A stretch of DNA of 64,000 nt from Desulforhabdus amnigena (GTDB lineage: Bacteria; Desulfobacterota; Syntrophobacteria; Syntrophobacterales; Syntrophobacteraceae): positions 1,019,001 through 1,083,000 of the forward strand of contig NZ_BSDR01000001.1 in NCBI RefSeq assembly GCF_027925305.1. The letters run 5' to 3'. The notes under the pieces were generated by a model that saw only the letters and a list, made by a program, of their open reading frames with translations, did no database searches and had not been told where the DNA came from. Positions 9,124 to 18,048 of the stretch are shown here, one piece after another (position 1 is the stretch's first letter; the number at the start of each line of letters is the position of its first letter). The position numbers and the translations under genes were made by a program.

Positions 9124-9203
9124 TCAAAAACGAATGGGAGTATGCTCCATTTGCCAAAACAATACCACTGAATGATCTTTTAGGTTAGGATTGATGAAGA
9201 ATC

Positions 9204-9233
9204 TTGACCGTTGTGCGAATATCCAATTAAAAT
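9204..9233 (+). promoter_or_regulatory. Probable sigma-70 promoter of efp-epmA
   Basis: TTGACC (9204-9209) and TAAAAT (9228-9233) are separated by 18 bases, each one base off consensus, 45 bases before the efp start codon. Confidence 0.55.
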
Positions 9234-9278
9234 AAGAAATTTGATTAAAGTTATCAATCCGAAAGAGAGGACAAGATT

Positions 9279-9848
9279 ATGGCTACATTGACGACAAGCG
9301 ATTTGCGTAAGGGACTGAAGTTGGAGATTGATGGTGAACCATACATCATAGTGGATTTCGAATTTTCCAAACCGGGAAAAGGACAGGCATTGTATCGCTG
9401 TCGCCTCAAAAACATGATTACCGGTTCCCAATTTGATCGTACTTACCGCTCTGTGGACAAGTTTGAATCTGCAGACCTTGAAGAGCAGGATATGCAGTTT
9501 CTCTACAGTCAAGGCGACAGTTATCACTTTATGAACACGGCAAATTATGAGCAAATTGAGATGAACGCCGACCAGGTGGGGGATGCGAAAAATTATCTCA
9601 CCGAAAATCTGGTGGTAAGCATGCTTTTCTTTCAGGGCCGTCCCATCGGCATCAACCTGCCAAACTTCGTTGAGCTCAAAGTCATTCAGTCCGACCCCGG
9701 CATAAAAGGTGACACAGCGGCTGGTGCAACCAAACCGGCCAAATTGGAAACCGGTTTTGTCATTCAAGTTCCCCTTTTCATTGAAGAGGGCGAAACATTG
9801 AAGATCGACACACGAACAGGATCTTACGTAGAACGAGTAAAATCCTGA
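9279..9848 (+). CDS. efp: Translation elongation factor P
   Basis: 189 residues, three-domain EF-P that relieves ribosome stalling at polyproline stretches. The modification loop reads SKPGKGQA with Lys34 at the position beta-lysylated in enterobacteria. The next gene, five bases downstream, is the EpmA ligase, so Lys34 is probably its substrate. AGAGAGGAC precedes the ATG, and a good sigma-70 promoter lies at 9204-9233. EpmB, the lysine 2,3-aminomutase that makes beta-lysine, is not in this window. Confidence 0.97.
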   Translation: MATLTTSDLRKGLKLEIDGEPYIIVDFEFSKPGKGQALYRCRLKNMITGSQFDRTYRSVDKFESADLEEQDMQFLYSQGDSYHFMNTANYEQIEMNADQVGDAKNYLTENLVVSMLFFQGRPIGINLPNFVELKVIQSDPGIKGDTAAGATKPAKLETGFVIQVPLFIEEGETLKIDTRTGSYVERVKS

Positions 9849-9853
9849 GAACT

Positions 9854-10780
9854 ATGTCCGAACGAGAAATCCTAGCTGCCAAACGCCCTCGGATGGAACT
9901 TCGCTGCCGCATTCTGCAGGCCATTCGAAGTTTTTTCCTGGATGCAGGCTTCCTGGAAGTTCAAACGCCGCTCCGGACACGTGAGCCGGCCCCGGAACTT
10001 TATATCGAAGCCATCCCGGCAGGCGACGATCATTTTCTCATAACCAGCCCAGAGCTTTACATGAAGCGACTGTTGGCAGCGGGCTATGAAAAAATTTTTC
10101 AGATCTCTCCTGTTTTTCGGTATGGCGAATACGGTCGCTATCACCATACCGAGTTCCTGATGCTGGAGTGGTACCGATTGGACGCCGATTATATCGATTT
10201 GCAGAATGACTGTCAGAACTTACTCCTGTCTATCTGCGAATTGGAAGGCGTTGCTACCGGTTGGAATTATCAGGGGCATTGGTTAGAAGTAAATGGAAAA
10301 TGGCAGCGTTACACAGTCGGGGAAGCATTTCGCCTGTATGCCGGTTGGGAACCCGGCTCAGTTGTGGATCAGGATCGTTTTGATCTGGACCTGGTGGAAA
10401 AGATTGAAACTCAGCTGGGCTTTCCAACCCCATGCATCCTCATGGACTACCCGGCAAGTCAGGCAGCCTTGGCGCGTCTAAAAAGGGAGGATCCTTCCGT
10501 CGCCGAACGTTTTGAACTTTACTGGGCTGGTTTGGAACTGGCCAATGGCTTCAGTGAACTTACCAATGCAGATGAACAGCGCATGCGCTTTGAGAGCGCT
10601 TTAGAGATGCGCCGGGATCAAGGCTACTCCCCTTACCCTCTACCCGAACGTTTTCTCGAAAGTCTAGAACATCTTCCGCCTTGCGCCGGTATTGCCCTGG
10701 GAGTCGACCGTCTCATCATGCTCCTGGCAAATGCCCGCCATATAGACGAGATAGTAGCCTTTCCTCCCGGGTTTGAATGA
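9854..10780 (+). CDS. epmA: EF-P lysine ligase EpmA (PoxA/GenX)
   Basis: 308-residue class II lysyl-tRNA-synthetase-like catalytic domain without the anticodon-binding domain, the hallmark of EpmA. Motif 2 region ISPVFRYGEYGRYHHTEFLMLEWYR and motif 3 GIALGVDRLIMLL are intact. By family it activates (R)-beta-lysine and attaches it to EF-P Lys34. Start five bases after efp stop. The pairing supports an EpmA-type EF-P pathway rather than rhamnosylation or the YmfI route. Confidence 0.95.
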   Translation: MSEREILAAKRPRMELRCRILQAIRSFFLDAGFLEVQTPLRTREPAPELYIEAIPAGDDHFLITSPELYMKRLLAAGYEKIFQISPVFRYGEYGRYHHTEFLMLEWYRLDADYIDLQNDCQNLLLSICELEGVATGWNYQGHWLEVNGKWQRYTVGEAFRLYAGWEPGSVVDQDRFDLDLVEKIETQLGFPTPCILMDYPASQAALARLKREDPSVAERFELYWAGLELANGFSELTNADEQRMRFESALEMRRDQGYSPYPLPERFLESLEHLPPCAGIALGVDRLIMLLANARHIDEIVAFPPGFE

Positions 10781-11107
10781 ATTTTTCTTCTTGTTCTTTT
10801 TATTAACCCCCATGACCGGATACCAGCCGTGAGCTTTTTTTTCATATAAACTACGGAAACACAGAGGGCACAGAGAAAGACTTACGAATGAAATCTCTGT
10901 GTCTCCGTGGTTCAGATAAGATCTAACAATGTCGAGGTAGTTCTCTACTCGAAATTGGTTTAATCTTATGGGCGTAATTTCCTTTTCTTCCCTCGTTGAG
11001 TCTGAAGCTAAATCATTGACTCCACAGGTATAGTGTGCTACGGGAACACAATCCTATTTTGTTGTTTTCAATAATATTTTTTTACCGCCAGTGCTGCAAG
11101 GATAATC
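10781..11107. other. Spacer between epmA and the TPR gene
   Basis: No gene. It contains a partial copy of the CGACATTGTCA-ended repeat (10848-10935). The TPR gene promoter is presumably in the right half, but no convincing -35/-10 pair with proper spacing was found. Confidence 0.4.
10848..10935. repeat. Partial copy of the CGACATTGTCA-ended repeat family
   Basis: AAACTACGGAAACACAGAG and TCTCTGTGTCTCCGTGGTT form an imperfect inverted repeat, as in the element at 21125-21234. The right end TAACAATGTCG (10924-10934) matches the family terminus with one change. The left terminus is missing, so this copy looks decayed. Confidence 0.6.
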
Positions 11108-12820
11108 ATGAGTTCTCTAAGAATCCCCGTCTTTCTTCTCCTGGCCATTTTCTCTTTTTATGGCTGCACTCATTTGGAAACCCGGTCAAACTTTATGGCA
11201 GGGCAAGCCCATTTAACCCTACCAAGTGAATCCCTCACACGAGCCGGAATATATTATGATTATCTTGCAGCGCAACGTTACTTGAAAGACAAACAAGTGG
11301 ATGAAGCCACTCAAGCTTACAGTGATGCAGTAGAAAAGGATCCCCGTTCTCCCGTTTTGCTGACCGAACTGGCTTCTCTTTATGTTCGCCAGGGAAACAT
11401 CGAACTGGCCCTCCAATTAATAGAAGAAGCCACGACCTACGACCTCAAGTATGAGCCCGCCTATATGCTTCAGGGCCAGCTCTATGCCGGTATTGGAAAC
11501 AATGCAAAAGCAATAGCGGCTTATAAGCGTGTCATCGAACTCAACCCGTCCAACGAGGATGCCTATCTTTTATTGGGAGCCCTTTATGCGCAGGAAGGAC
11601 GTTTTTCCGAAGCAGTCGAAACATTTGACCATCTGAGAACGCTTCTCCCCGACAATCCTGCCGCAATTTATTACAAGGCGCGTGTTTTCCTGGACATGAA
11701 GTTCTACAAGCAAGCGGAAAGTGTATACAAGGAAATTCTCTCGATGGATCCGGCTTTTGAGAGTGCCCTTCTGGATCTTGCTTATATCTACGAAGTGACC
11801 GACCGGCCCGGTGCTGCCGAAAAAACATACAAAAAAGCTCTCGCATTTGATGCGACAAGTGTGCAAGCTCGAACACGGCTTGGGAACCTCTACATGCGAC
11901 AAAACAAGCTCGACAAGGCTTTGGAAGAATTTGAACAGATACTGTCTCTTAATTCTAAAGACTTGGAGACGCGCCTCAAGGTCGGTCTGATTCAGCTCCA
12001 ACAAAAAAGGTATGACGAAGCGATTCGATCCTTCAGCTATCTCCTGGCCGAAGAACCGCAGTATGACCAGGCTCTTTACTATCTCGCTTCTACTTACCAG
12101 GAAAAAGTGGATTTTGTGCAGGCGATCCAATATTTTAAAACGATACCTCCGGACAGCCCGCTCTGGGCGACCGCTCAAATCCGGATAGCCCTGCTTTATG
12201 CCAAACAGAACGACTATGCCAAGAGTATAGAGATCATTCAAAGCGCCATCGAAAAACAGCCGGACTCGTCTGAACTTTATCTGTACCTGGCGGTTATTTA
12301 CGAAGAGCAAAATAAGTATGAGAACGCCATCAAGGTACTGGACAAAGGGCTTGAGAAAACGGGTCAGGATGTTGACTTGCTTTTTCGCAAAGGTGTGCTC
12401 TTGGACAAGATTGGAAGGAAGGAAGAGGCCGTTAAAGTGATGCAGACGATACTCTCGATCGAACCCCAAAACCCCAATGCGCTCAACTATGTCGGCTACA
12501 CCTACGCAGAGATGGGCATTCGGCTTTTGGAAGCCAAACAAATGATCAAAACCGCGCTGGAACTGCAGCCTGATGACGGTTATATTATGGACAGTATGGC
12601 ATGGGTTTATCATAAACTGGGACAAAATAAGAAAGCACTGGAAATCATACTGCAGGCCGTGAAACGGGTTCCAACGGACCCTGTGATCCATGAACACCTT
12701 GGAGATATTTACATGAGCCTGGGCAGAAAGCAGAAGGCTCTTCAGGCTTATTTGAAAGCTCTTGAGCTGGGCCATACCGAACCCGACAAGATCAAAGAAA
12801 AGATGAAGCACATCCAATGA
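11108..12820 (+). CDS. TPR-repeat lipoprotein
   Basis: 570 residues: signal peptide with a lipobox-like FYGC (Cys20), then about 14 tetratricopeptide repeats covering residues 50-565, with clear repeats such as AYLLLGALYAQEGRFSEAVETF. It should be a periplasm-facing lipidated scaffold. The stop overlaps the start of the LolB-like lipoprotein gene (ATGA), so the two are translationally coupled and may act together at the outer membrane. Partner proteins are not identifiable from sequence alone. Confidence 0.88.
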   Translation: MSSLRIPVFLLLAIFSFYGCTHLETRSNFMAGQAHLTLPSESLTRAGIYYDYLAAQRYLKDKQVDEATQAYSDAVEKDPRSPVLLTELASLYVRQGNIELALQLIEEATTYDLKYEPAYMLQGQLYAGIGNNAKAIAAYKRVIELNPSNEDAYLLLGALYAQEGRFSEAVETFDHLRTLLPDNPAAIYYKARVFLDMKFYKQAESVYKEILSMDPAFESALLDLAYIYEVTDRPGAAEKTYKKALAFDATSVQARTRLGNLYMRQNKLDKALEEFEQILSLNSKDLETRLKVGLIQLQQKRYDEAIRSFSYLLAEEPQYDQALYYLASTYQEKVDFVQAIQYFKTIPPDSPLWATAQIRIALLYAKQNDYAKSIEIIQSAIEKQPDSSELYLYLAVIYEEQNKYENAIKVLDKGLEKTGQDVDLLFRKGVLLDKIGRKEEAVKVMQTILSIEPQNPNALNYVGYTYAEMGIRLLEAKQMIKTALELQPDDGYIMDSMAWVYHKLGQNKKALEIILQAVKRVPTDPVIHEHLGDIYMSLGRKQKALQAYLKALELGHTEPDKIKEKMKHIQ

Positions 12821-13608
12821 TAAGACCGGTGAAAAAATTTTTTCTGTGGGCAGTGGTTGCCGTGCTGCTTTCTATTTGGGGGTGTGCCCGTTATCCCGGA
12901 GTGGTCGAACGGCCAAAGCCTCTTTCGAATGAAGAATGGGTCGCCAGACTGAAAGATCGTGCCGAATACTGGCAGACCTATCAGGCAACACTCCATCTCA
13001 GGGCGGACAGCGCCAAGGGAAAGTACCCCCTTCGCGCCGTCATTCTTGCCAATCTTCCCGGTCAGTTTCGCCTGGAAGCATTCAACCTCTGGGGACAGAC
13101 TCTCGGGGTACTCATACTAAACAATGATCAATCCACTCTCTGGGTTCCCAATGAAAGAACCATTTATACAGCTCAGAAACCCGGTGTTCTCACAGATCAT
13201 TTCCTGGGTGTTTCCCTGCCCCTGGATATTTTGGGGTACAGTCTTGCGGCCTGTCTTCCTCCCGCAGAGTTGAAGACTTTCAAAATGGTTGCAGGTAGTT
13301 CCAAATGGATCGGCATGTCCAGAGGAATAGAAAACGGCTGGTCTTATCAATGGGAATTTCTATCCCAGCCCATGGCCTTGAAAGCCTTCGAGGCACGAGA
13401 AGGGCTTTGGCATTATTCTGTCACCTATGAACCTTCGGTTCCGCTGGATGTGAAAGGAAGTCCTCAGAGAGTCAAGTTCCTTTCGTCTGAATGGCAAATG
13501 GACATCACTCTGGATCAGATTCAAGTCACAAGCAATTTACAGAGCGATCTCTTCCTTCCTGTTTTTCCCGGGGAGACGCGCAAAGTGAACCTGGATGCAT
13601 CCAAATGA
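12817..13608 (+). CDS. LolB-like outer-membrane lipoprotein
   Basis: 263 residues with a basic N terminus, hydrophobic span and lipobox SIWGC (Cys23). The rest is beta-rich with the pattern of LolB/DUF4292-type folds (LRAVILANLPGQFRLEAFNLWGQTLGVLILNN), which cup lipoprotein acyl chains during insertion into the outer membrane. Identity as true LolB is uncertain because the family is weakly conserved. It overlaps the TPR gene by four bases and the Mut7-C gene by four bases, forming a tight operon. Confidence 0.75.
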   Translation: MIRPVKKFFLWAVVAVLLSIWGCARYPGVVERPKPLSNEEWVARLKDRAEYWQTYQATLHLRADSAKGKYPLRAVILANLPGQFRLEAFNLWGQTLGVLILNNDQSTLWVPNERTIYTAQKPGVLTDHFLGVSLPLDILGYSLAACLPPAELKTFKMVAGSSKWIGMSRGIENGWSYQWEFLSQPMALKAFEAREGLWHYSVTYEPSVPLDVKGSPQRVKFLSSEWQMDITLDQIQVTSNLQSDLFLPVFPGETRKVNLDASK

Positions 13609-14090
13609 CAAAATACGAGTCACACGAAAAACGATTTGTTGTCGACGCCATGCTGGGAAAGCTCGCCAAATGGCTTCGCATTCTGGGGTTTGATACAAGA
13701 TATGAGCGTTTAGACCGACCACAACAGCTGGAACATTACCGCAAGGAAGGCTTCTATATCATTACGCGTAAACAACGTTGGATGCATCAGGATCATGTTT
13801 ATTTTCTGTCATCAAACGATTCCATGGATCAACTCAAAGAGGTCATTGCCCAAATTCCCATAGCTTTCCAGGAGGTTCGTCTTCTGCACAGGTGTATCGT
13901 TTGTAATCATGAATTGGAAAGACTCCCTCGCGACCTCGCTTTTGGTCAGGTTCCGGACTATATCTTTGAAACAAATATATTGTTTTTCCAATGTACAAAG
14001 TGTAGCAAGGTATATTGGCCTGGAAGCCACCCGAAGCGCATGATGGAGCGCCTTCAGGAAAGGCTGGGATGGAAAAGTTTCGAGAGATGA
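13605..14090 (+). CDS. Mut7-C RNase-domain protein with zinc ribbon
   Basis: 161 residues from the ATG that overlaps the previous stop (ATGA). The N-terminal half has the PIN-like Mut7-C signature FVVDAMLGKLAKWLRILGFDT, and the C-terminal half a zinc ribbon with CIVCNHEL and CTKCSKVYWPGSHP. The family is predicted to be a ribonuclease. An in-frame start 114 bases upstream exists but would lie inside the LolB-like gene and adds a low-complexity leader, so it is rejected. Confidence 0.88.
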   Translation: MTKYESHEKRFVVDAMLGKLAKWLRILGFDTRYERLDRPQQLEHYRKEGFYIITRKQRWMHQDHVYFLSSNDSMDQLKEVIAQIPIAFQEVRLLHRCIVCNHELERLPRDLAFGQVPDYIFETNILFFQCTKCSKVYWPGSHPKRMMERLQERLGWKSFER

Positions 14091-14117
14091 AAAAAACAGG
14101 AGCAGGAGGATGAGGAG

Positions 14118-14516
14118 ATGAGCAGCATTCTTAAGACCATTTTGGATATAGCGCAAAAAATGAGTTACTTTTTTCTTGAATATTTGCAGATTCTTTTTTC
14201 ATTTGTCATGAAGTTCTACAAGTTGCAGATGTTGAAATGGAAAAAATGCTCCGGCCATAAGGAACTCGCCAAGGCTCAATCGCTGCTGGGGTCTGCCGTA
14301 TACTCTCTCCACAAGCAGGGTCAGGAGGATTTGATGGCTCATCCCTCCATCATCGATCAACTGAGGCTCGTGGAAGATGCGGAATCGAAATTGTTGCAGG
14401 CCGATGACGAGTTGGAGAACATAGAAAAAGCGCACGAAAGCAAAAAAGAAGCGATCAAGGGAAAATATGCAGCAAAACGGACCGAGGTGGGTAGGGGGGA
14501 ATCGGAAGGTCAATAA
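14118..14516 (+). CDS. Hypothetical coiled-coil protein, 132 aa
   Basis: AGGAGGATGAGGAG gives a strong ribosome site. The first 37 residues form a hydrophobic or amphipathic helix (SYFFLEYLQILFSFVMKFYKL) without a cleavage site. Residues 85-125 are highly charged with heptad-like spacing (ESKLLQADDELENIEKAHESKKEAIKGKYAAK), predicting a coiled coil. It may be membrane-associated. Family not recognised. A good terminator follows at 14536, so it ends the operon begun by the TPR gene. Confidence 0.65.
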   Translation: MSSILKTILDIAQKMSYFFLEYLQILFSFVMKFYKLQMLKWKKCSGHKELAKAQSLLGSAVYSLHKQGQEDLMAHPSIIDQLRLVEDAESKLLQADDELENIEKAHESKKEAIKGKYAAKRTEVGRGESEGQ

Positions 14517-14535
14517 CAAAAGCCGAAAATTATAT

Positions 14536-14564
14536 GAGGGGATGCCCTCCCCTCTTTTTCCCTT
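14536..14564 (+). terminator. Rho-independent terminator
   Basis: GAGGGGA (14536-14542) and TCCCCTC (14548-14554) form a perfect 7-bp stem with a five-base loop, followed by TTTTTCCCTTTT. It lies 20 bases after the coiled-coil gene and before the convergent mogA gene. Confidence 0.8.
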
Positions 14565-14590
14565 TTCCAGGATTTCGTTCTCCGCCCTCA

Positions 14591-15100
14591 TCACCTGGTG
14601 GCACATTCGGAAGTATCTCCCTGAATTTTCTCCAATGCATGGGGCAAGGCGGGCAAGAGCACTTCCAGGTTTTCGAGGGCGCCTTTGGGACTACCGGGTA
14701 GGTTTGCAATGAGTGTTTTACCGCGAATGCCAACCACTGCCCGCGAAATCATGGCATGGGGTGTCTTTTGAAGGCTGGCGGCACGCATGGCTTCCGCCAT
14801 GCCGGGGATGGTTCTTTCCACCACCGCCAGCGAAGCATCGGGAGTAACATCCCTTGGCGACACGCCCGTCCCACCTGTGGTAATGATCAATGCAACCTTT
14901 TTGTCATCCGCGTACGAACGCAGGACTCTGGAAATCTCAGATATTTCGTCTGGAACGATCTCCTGATAGAGCACTTCAAATCCTTCAGCGTTCAACCGTT
15001 CCAGAAGTTTGCGGCCTGAAATGTCGTCCCTTTCCCCTCGCGATCCTCGATCACTCACCGTAACAATTGCAGTCGTACGGCAAAACTTTTTCTCACCCAT
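14591..15100 (-). CDS. mogA: Molybdopterin adenylyltransferase MogA/MoaB family
   Basis: 169 residues of the MoaB/MogA fold: TVSDRGSRGERDDISG near the N terminus, the TTGGTGVSPRDVTPDA substrate loop and the LPGSPKGALENLE C-terminal motif. The enzyme adenylylates molybdopterin before metal insertion. Such cofactor synthesis serves Mo/W enzymes such as formate dehydrogenases in anaerobes. It follows the EF-G-like gene by about 170 bases on the same strand, so it may have its own promoter. Confidence 0.92.
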   Translation of the reverse strand: MGEKKFCRTTAIVTVSDRGSRGERDDISGRKLLERLNAEGFEVLYQEIVPDEISEISRVLRSYADDKKVALIITTGGTGVSPRDVTPDASLAVVERTIPGMAEAMRAASLQKTPHAMISRAVVGIRGKTLIANLPGSPKGALENLEVLLPALPHALEKIQGDTSECATR

Positions 15101-15269
15101 GACATCCTCCCGGCCGATCTCACCATCCCGGTCATTTTTTTTCGTAGCCGATTACTGCGGAGGAGACTCGGGACTCTCCACAAACAGCCCGACGGGCGGA
15201 AATGAATACCGCCCACCGAGCCAAACGCAAAAAGGGACAAAATCTATAAGGCAAAAAACTGAAAGGAAA

Positions 15270-17348
15270 TTATTTTTCCTCTTGCTTGGACGCCTCTATG
15301 ATCTTTTCCTGAAGTTGACCGGGAACTTCTTCATAATGGGAAAACTTCATGGTGAACATACCGCGTCCTGCAGTCATAGAACGAAGGTCCGGAGCGTATT
15401 TAAGAACTTCCGCCAGAGGAACATTCGCTTTTACGATCTGTTTCTTGCCTTTGCTCTCCATACCGAGCACTCTACCACGTCTGGAATTCAAATCTCCGAT
15501 CACGTCGCCCATGCAGTCGTCCGGAACCGTGATTTCCATCAGCATGATGGGTTCGAGAAGAGTGGGTTTTGCCTCCATAACGGCTTTCTTGAAAGCCATC
15601 GAACCCGCAATTTTGAAGGCCATTTCTGAAGAATCGACAGGGTGAAAAGACCCATCGACGAGATCCACCTTGAAATCGACCACGGGATATCCCGCCAAAG
15701 GCCCTTCAGGCAAAGCCTCGGCGATCCCTTTTTCCACCGCGGGAATATATTGCTTGGGGATAACTCCGCCGACAATCTTGTCATAGAACTGAAAACCTTC
15801 GCCTCGAGGCAGCGGTTCCATTTCGATCCAACAGTCACCGTACTGTCCACGTCCGCCGGACTGCTTTTTGTACTTGCCCTGAACCCTGGTTTTGCCTTTG
15901 ATCGTCTCCTTGTAGGTGACCTTGGGAAGCGTCAGGTTGACTTCCACGCCGAACTTTCTTTTCAACTTGTCAATAGTTGCTTCGATATGAATTTCACCCA
16001 TTCCGGAGAGGATCATCTCTTTTGTATCTTCTTTTCTCTCCAGTTTCAAAGTGAGGTCTTCTTCCATAAGGCGGGAAAGAGAGGAGAATATCTTTTCTTC
16101 ATCACCCTTGCTTTTGGGTTCCACGGCCAGAGAGTAAATCGCCGGAGGCAGTTCAACAGGAGGAAACACGATGATATCTTTTTCGGAACACAGGGTGTCT
16201 TGTGTCGTAGTTTCTTTCAACTTCGCTACGGCGACGATATCGCCTGGACCAGCAATCTGCAAAGGTTCCTGGTTTTTCCCCTTGAGCCTGAGCAGTTGCC
16301 CGAAACGTTCCTTGCAGCCCTTGGTGGAATTATAGACGGTGGAGTCGGGAGCCAACGTCCCAGAAAAGATCCGCATAACGGAAAGGCGGCCGGCGTAGGG
16401 ATCGCTGATCGTCTTTATGACCAAGGCACTGAAAGGAGCATCAGCAGCGGGCTGCCGGATGACCTCGGCATCGCCTTGAGCATTCATTCCGGACTTTTCT
16501 CCCCGATCAAGAGGGGAAGGAAAGCAGTCCACAATCAGATCCATGAGCGGCTGAATGGCAAGGTTTCCGGTACCCGAACCGCAGGTTATGGGAACCAGTT
16601 TCTGGGAAACCACGGCTCCGCGCAGTCCGTTCTTGACTTCTTCGGGACTCAGTTCTCCCTCTTCAAGATATTTTTCCAGAAGAGCATCGTTGGATTCAGC
16701 GACACGTTCAACGAGTTCTTCCTTATACTGCGCTACCTGATCTGCCAATTCGGAAGGCATATCCTGAATTTCAAATTCTCCGCTTTCGCCCTTGTTGAAG
16801 TAATAGGCTTTGCCGGTCAGAATATCTACAATCCCTTTGAAGTTTTCCGCAACCCCGATGGGGACTTGAAGGGGCACACAGGATTTTCCAAAATTGCCTT
16901 GAATGTCTTCAACTGTTTTGAAAAAATCCGCCCTTTCCCGATCGATCTTGCTCACGAAGATGATTCTAGGTTGATTCATTTCATTGGCAAATTCCCACAC
17001 CTTCTCCGTTTGCACGCGCACACCGTCGATGGCGTCGGTCAAAACGAGAACCGCGTCGGCGCCCTGCATGGAAGTTTTCGTCTCGGCAATGAAATTGAAA
17101 TCGCCCGGCGTATCGATGACTGTAAGCTGATGCTTCTTCCAGGTAAAAGTATTGAAGGCTGTGCTGATGGTGATCTTTCGCTTTATCTCTTCGGGTTCGT
17201 AATCCATGATGGATGTGTTTTCATCCACCTTTCCGAGGCGGGTCGTCACTCCAGCATTGAACAGCATAGCCTCGGCCAAAGAGGTTTTACCTGCACCACC
17301 ATGGGAAATGATAGCGAAAGTTCGAACACTTTTTATTTCATCTTTCAT
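15270..17348 (-). CDS. Elongation factor G-like GTPase (EF-G paralog)
   Basis: 692 residues with the full five-domain EF-G layout. G1 is SHGGAGKTS at about 14-22, G3 DTPGD near 79-83, and G4 is SKID instead of the canonical NKxD, a feature of the divergent FusA2/EF-G-like group. Domain IV carries GRGQYGDCW. It probably is not the main translocase, which usually sits in the str operon with rpsL, rpsG and tuf; none of those are here. A role in ribosome recycling or stress is known for some EF-G paralogs but is not shown here. Confidence 0.88.
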   Translation of the reverse strand: MKDEIKSVRTFAIISHGGAGKTSLAEAMLFNAGVTTRLGKVDENTSIMDYEPEEIKRKITISTAFNTFTWKKHQLTVIDTPGDFNFIAETKTSMQGADAVLVLTDAIDGVRVQTEKVWEFANEMNQPRIIFVSKIDRERADFFKTVEDIQGNFGKSCVPLQVPIGVAENFKGIVDILTGKAYYFNKGESGEFEIQDMPSELADQVAQYKEELVERVAESNDALLEKYLEEGELSPEEVKNGLRGAVVSQKLVPITCGSGTGNLAIQPLMDLIVDCFPSPLDRGEKSGMNAQGDAEVIRQPAADAPFSALVIKTISDPYAGRLSVMRIFSGTLAPDSTVYNSTKGCKERFGQLLRLKGKNQEPLQIAGPGDIVAVAKLKETTTQDTLCSEKDIIVFPPVELPPAIYSLAVEPKSKGDEEKIFSSLSRLMEEDLTLKLERKEDTKEMILSGMGEIHIEATIDKLKRKFGVEVNLTLPKVTYKETIKGKTRVQGKYKKQSGGRGQYGDCWIEMEPLPRGEGFQFYDKIVGGVIPKQYIPAVEKGIAEALPEGPLAGYPVVDFKVDLVDGSFHPVDSSEMAFKIAGSMAFKKAVMEAKPTLLEPIMLMEITVPDDCMGDVIGDLNSRRGRVLGMESKGKKQIVKANVPLAEVLKYAPDLRSMTAGRGMFTMKFSHYEEVPGQLQEKIIEASKQEEK

Positions 17349-18048
17349 GTCTCTTCCTTTCTCCGATCAATACGGCCTCAAGGGCCGGGCTCATTACCGT
17401 TGGCGAAACATTTTCCCGCATAAGCGTTTAAAATCATCAACGAGGGTACCGGAAACCTTACAGATAAATGGATGAAATGAATCCGCTTCGTGGAACGGTT
17501 AAGTACCCTCTGTGTTCTTCATCCACATCATTTTCCCTTCCCGCGGATCACTCCCTCAATATTTGGAAATTCCGGGGAAAAACAGAATGAGAAAAATAGG
17601 TCAAATTTCAAGCTAAAGTCAAGAGAATTCCTGATCCATCTGCACTGCGCAAGCGCACCCGGTCCTCCATTCAACCAAGAAACCGACTGAAACATGCCAA
17701 ATATTCGGCGTCCCGGGTGAAACTCACCGATTGCCAAAGCAGTGAGAGTCCATTTTTCATTGCAGATGGCGGGAGTTTTTTCCATTGATTTTTTTCCCTT
17801 GTATGTTACTTAGCTGATTTTTCTATAAGAACGTTTTACTATCGCAATTCGGCAAATTCGGTTCAAAGAGAAACGAAGGTTTGCTGGCGATTGGAGAAAT
17901 AATATTATGTTGTTTGCCATCGATTCAAAGAGGATGCTTGCCGTTTTCATTTGAATGATTAGGAGAGCAGAGTAGAGGAAGCGGTGGACTGCGCATGCGG
18001 AAGGAAAACGTTCAGAGCGAGCCATGGAACATTCTGGACATATAATTC
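17349..18048. other. 700-base gene-free spacer
   Basis: It lies between the divergent EF-G-like and xerC genes. Short frames on both strands lack ribosome sites and family resemblance. A GGGACGC motif on the minus strand near 17708-17714 recalls c-di-GMP-I riboswitches, but the rest does not fit. TATAAT at 18039-18044 is only four bases before the xerC ATG. A ncRNA here cannot be excluded. Confidence 0.4.

Noticed and set aside
10633-10845. Minus-strand frames over epmA and many other long opposite-strand frames (for example 11570-12817, 15642-17423, 22261-23457, 30885-32510)
   Set aside because: They mirror well-identified genes, lack domain similarity and arise from the codon bias of the coding strand.
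17695-17745. GGGACGC motif on the minus strand recalling a c-di-GMP-I riboswitch
   Set aside because: The GNRA tetraloop stem and the following AAAGCC segment are missing, and the nearest minus-strand start is about 350 bases away.
17528-17785. 85-codon minus-strand frame in the EF-G/xerC spacer
   Set aside because: No good ribosome site, no recognisable family, composition not like neighbouring genes.
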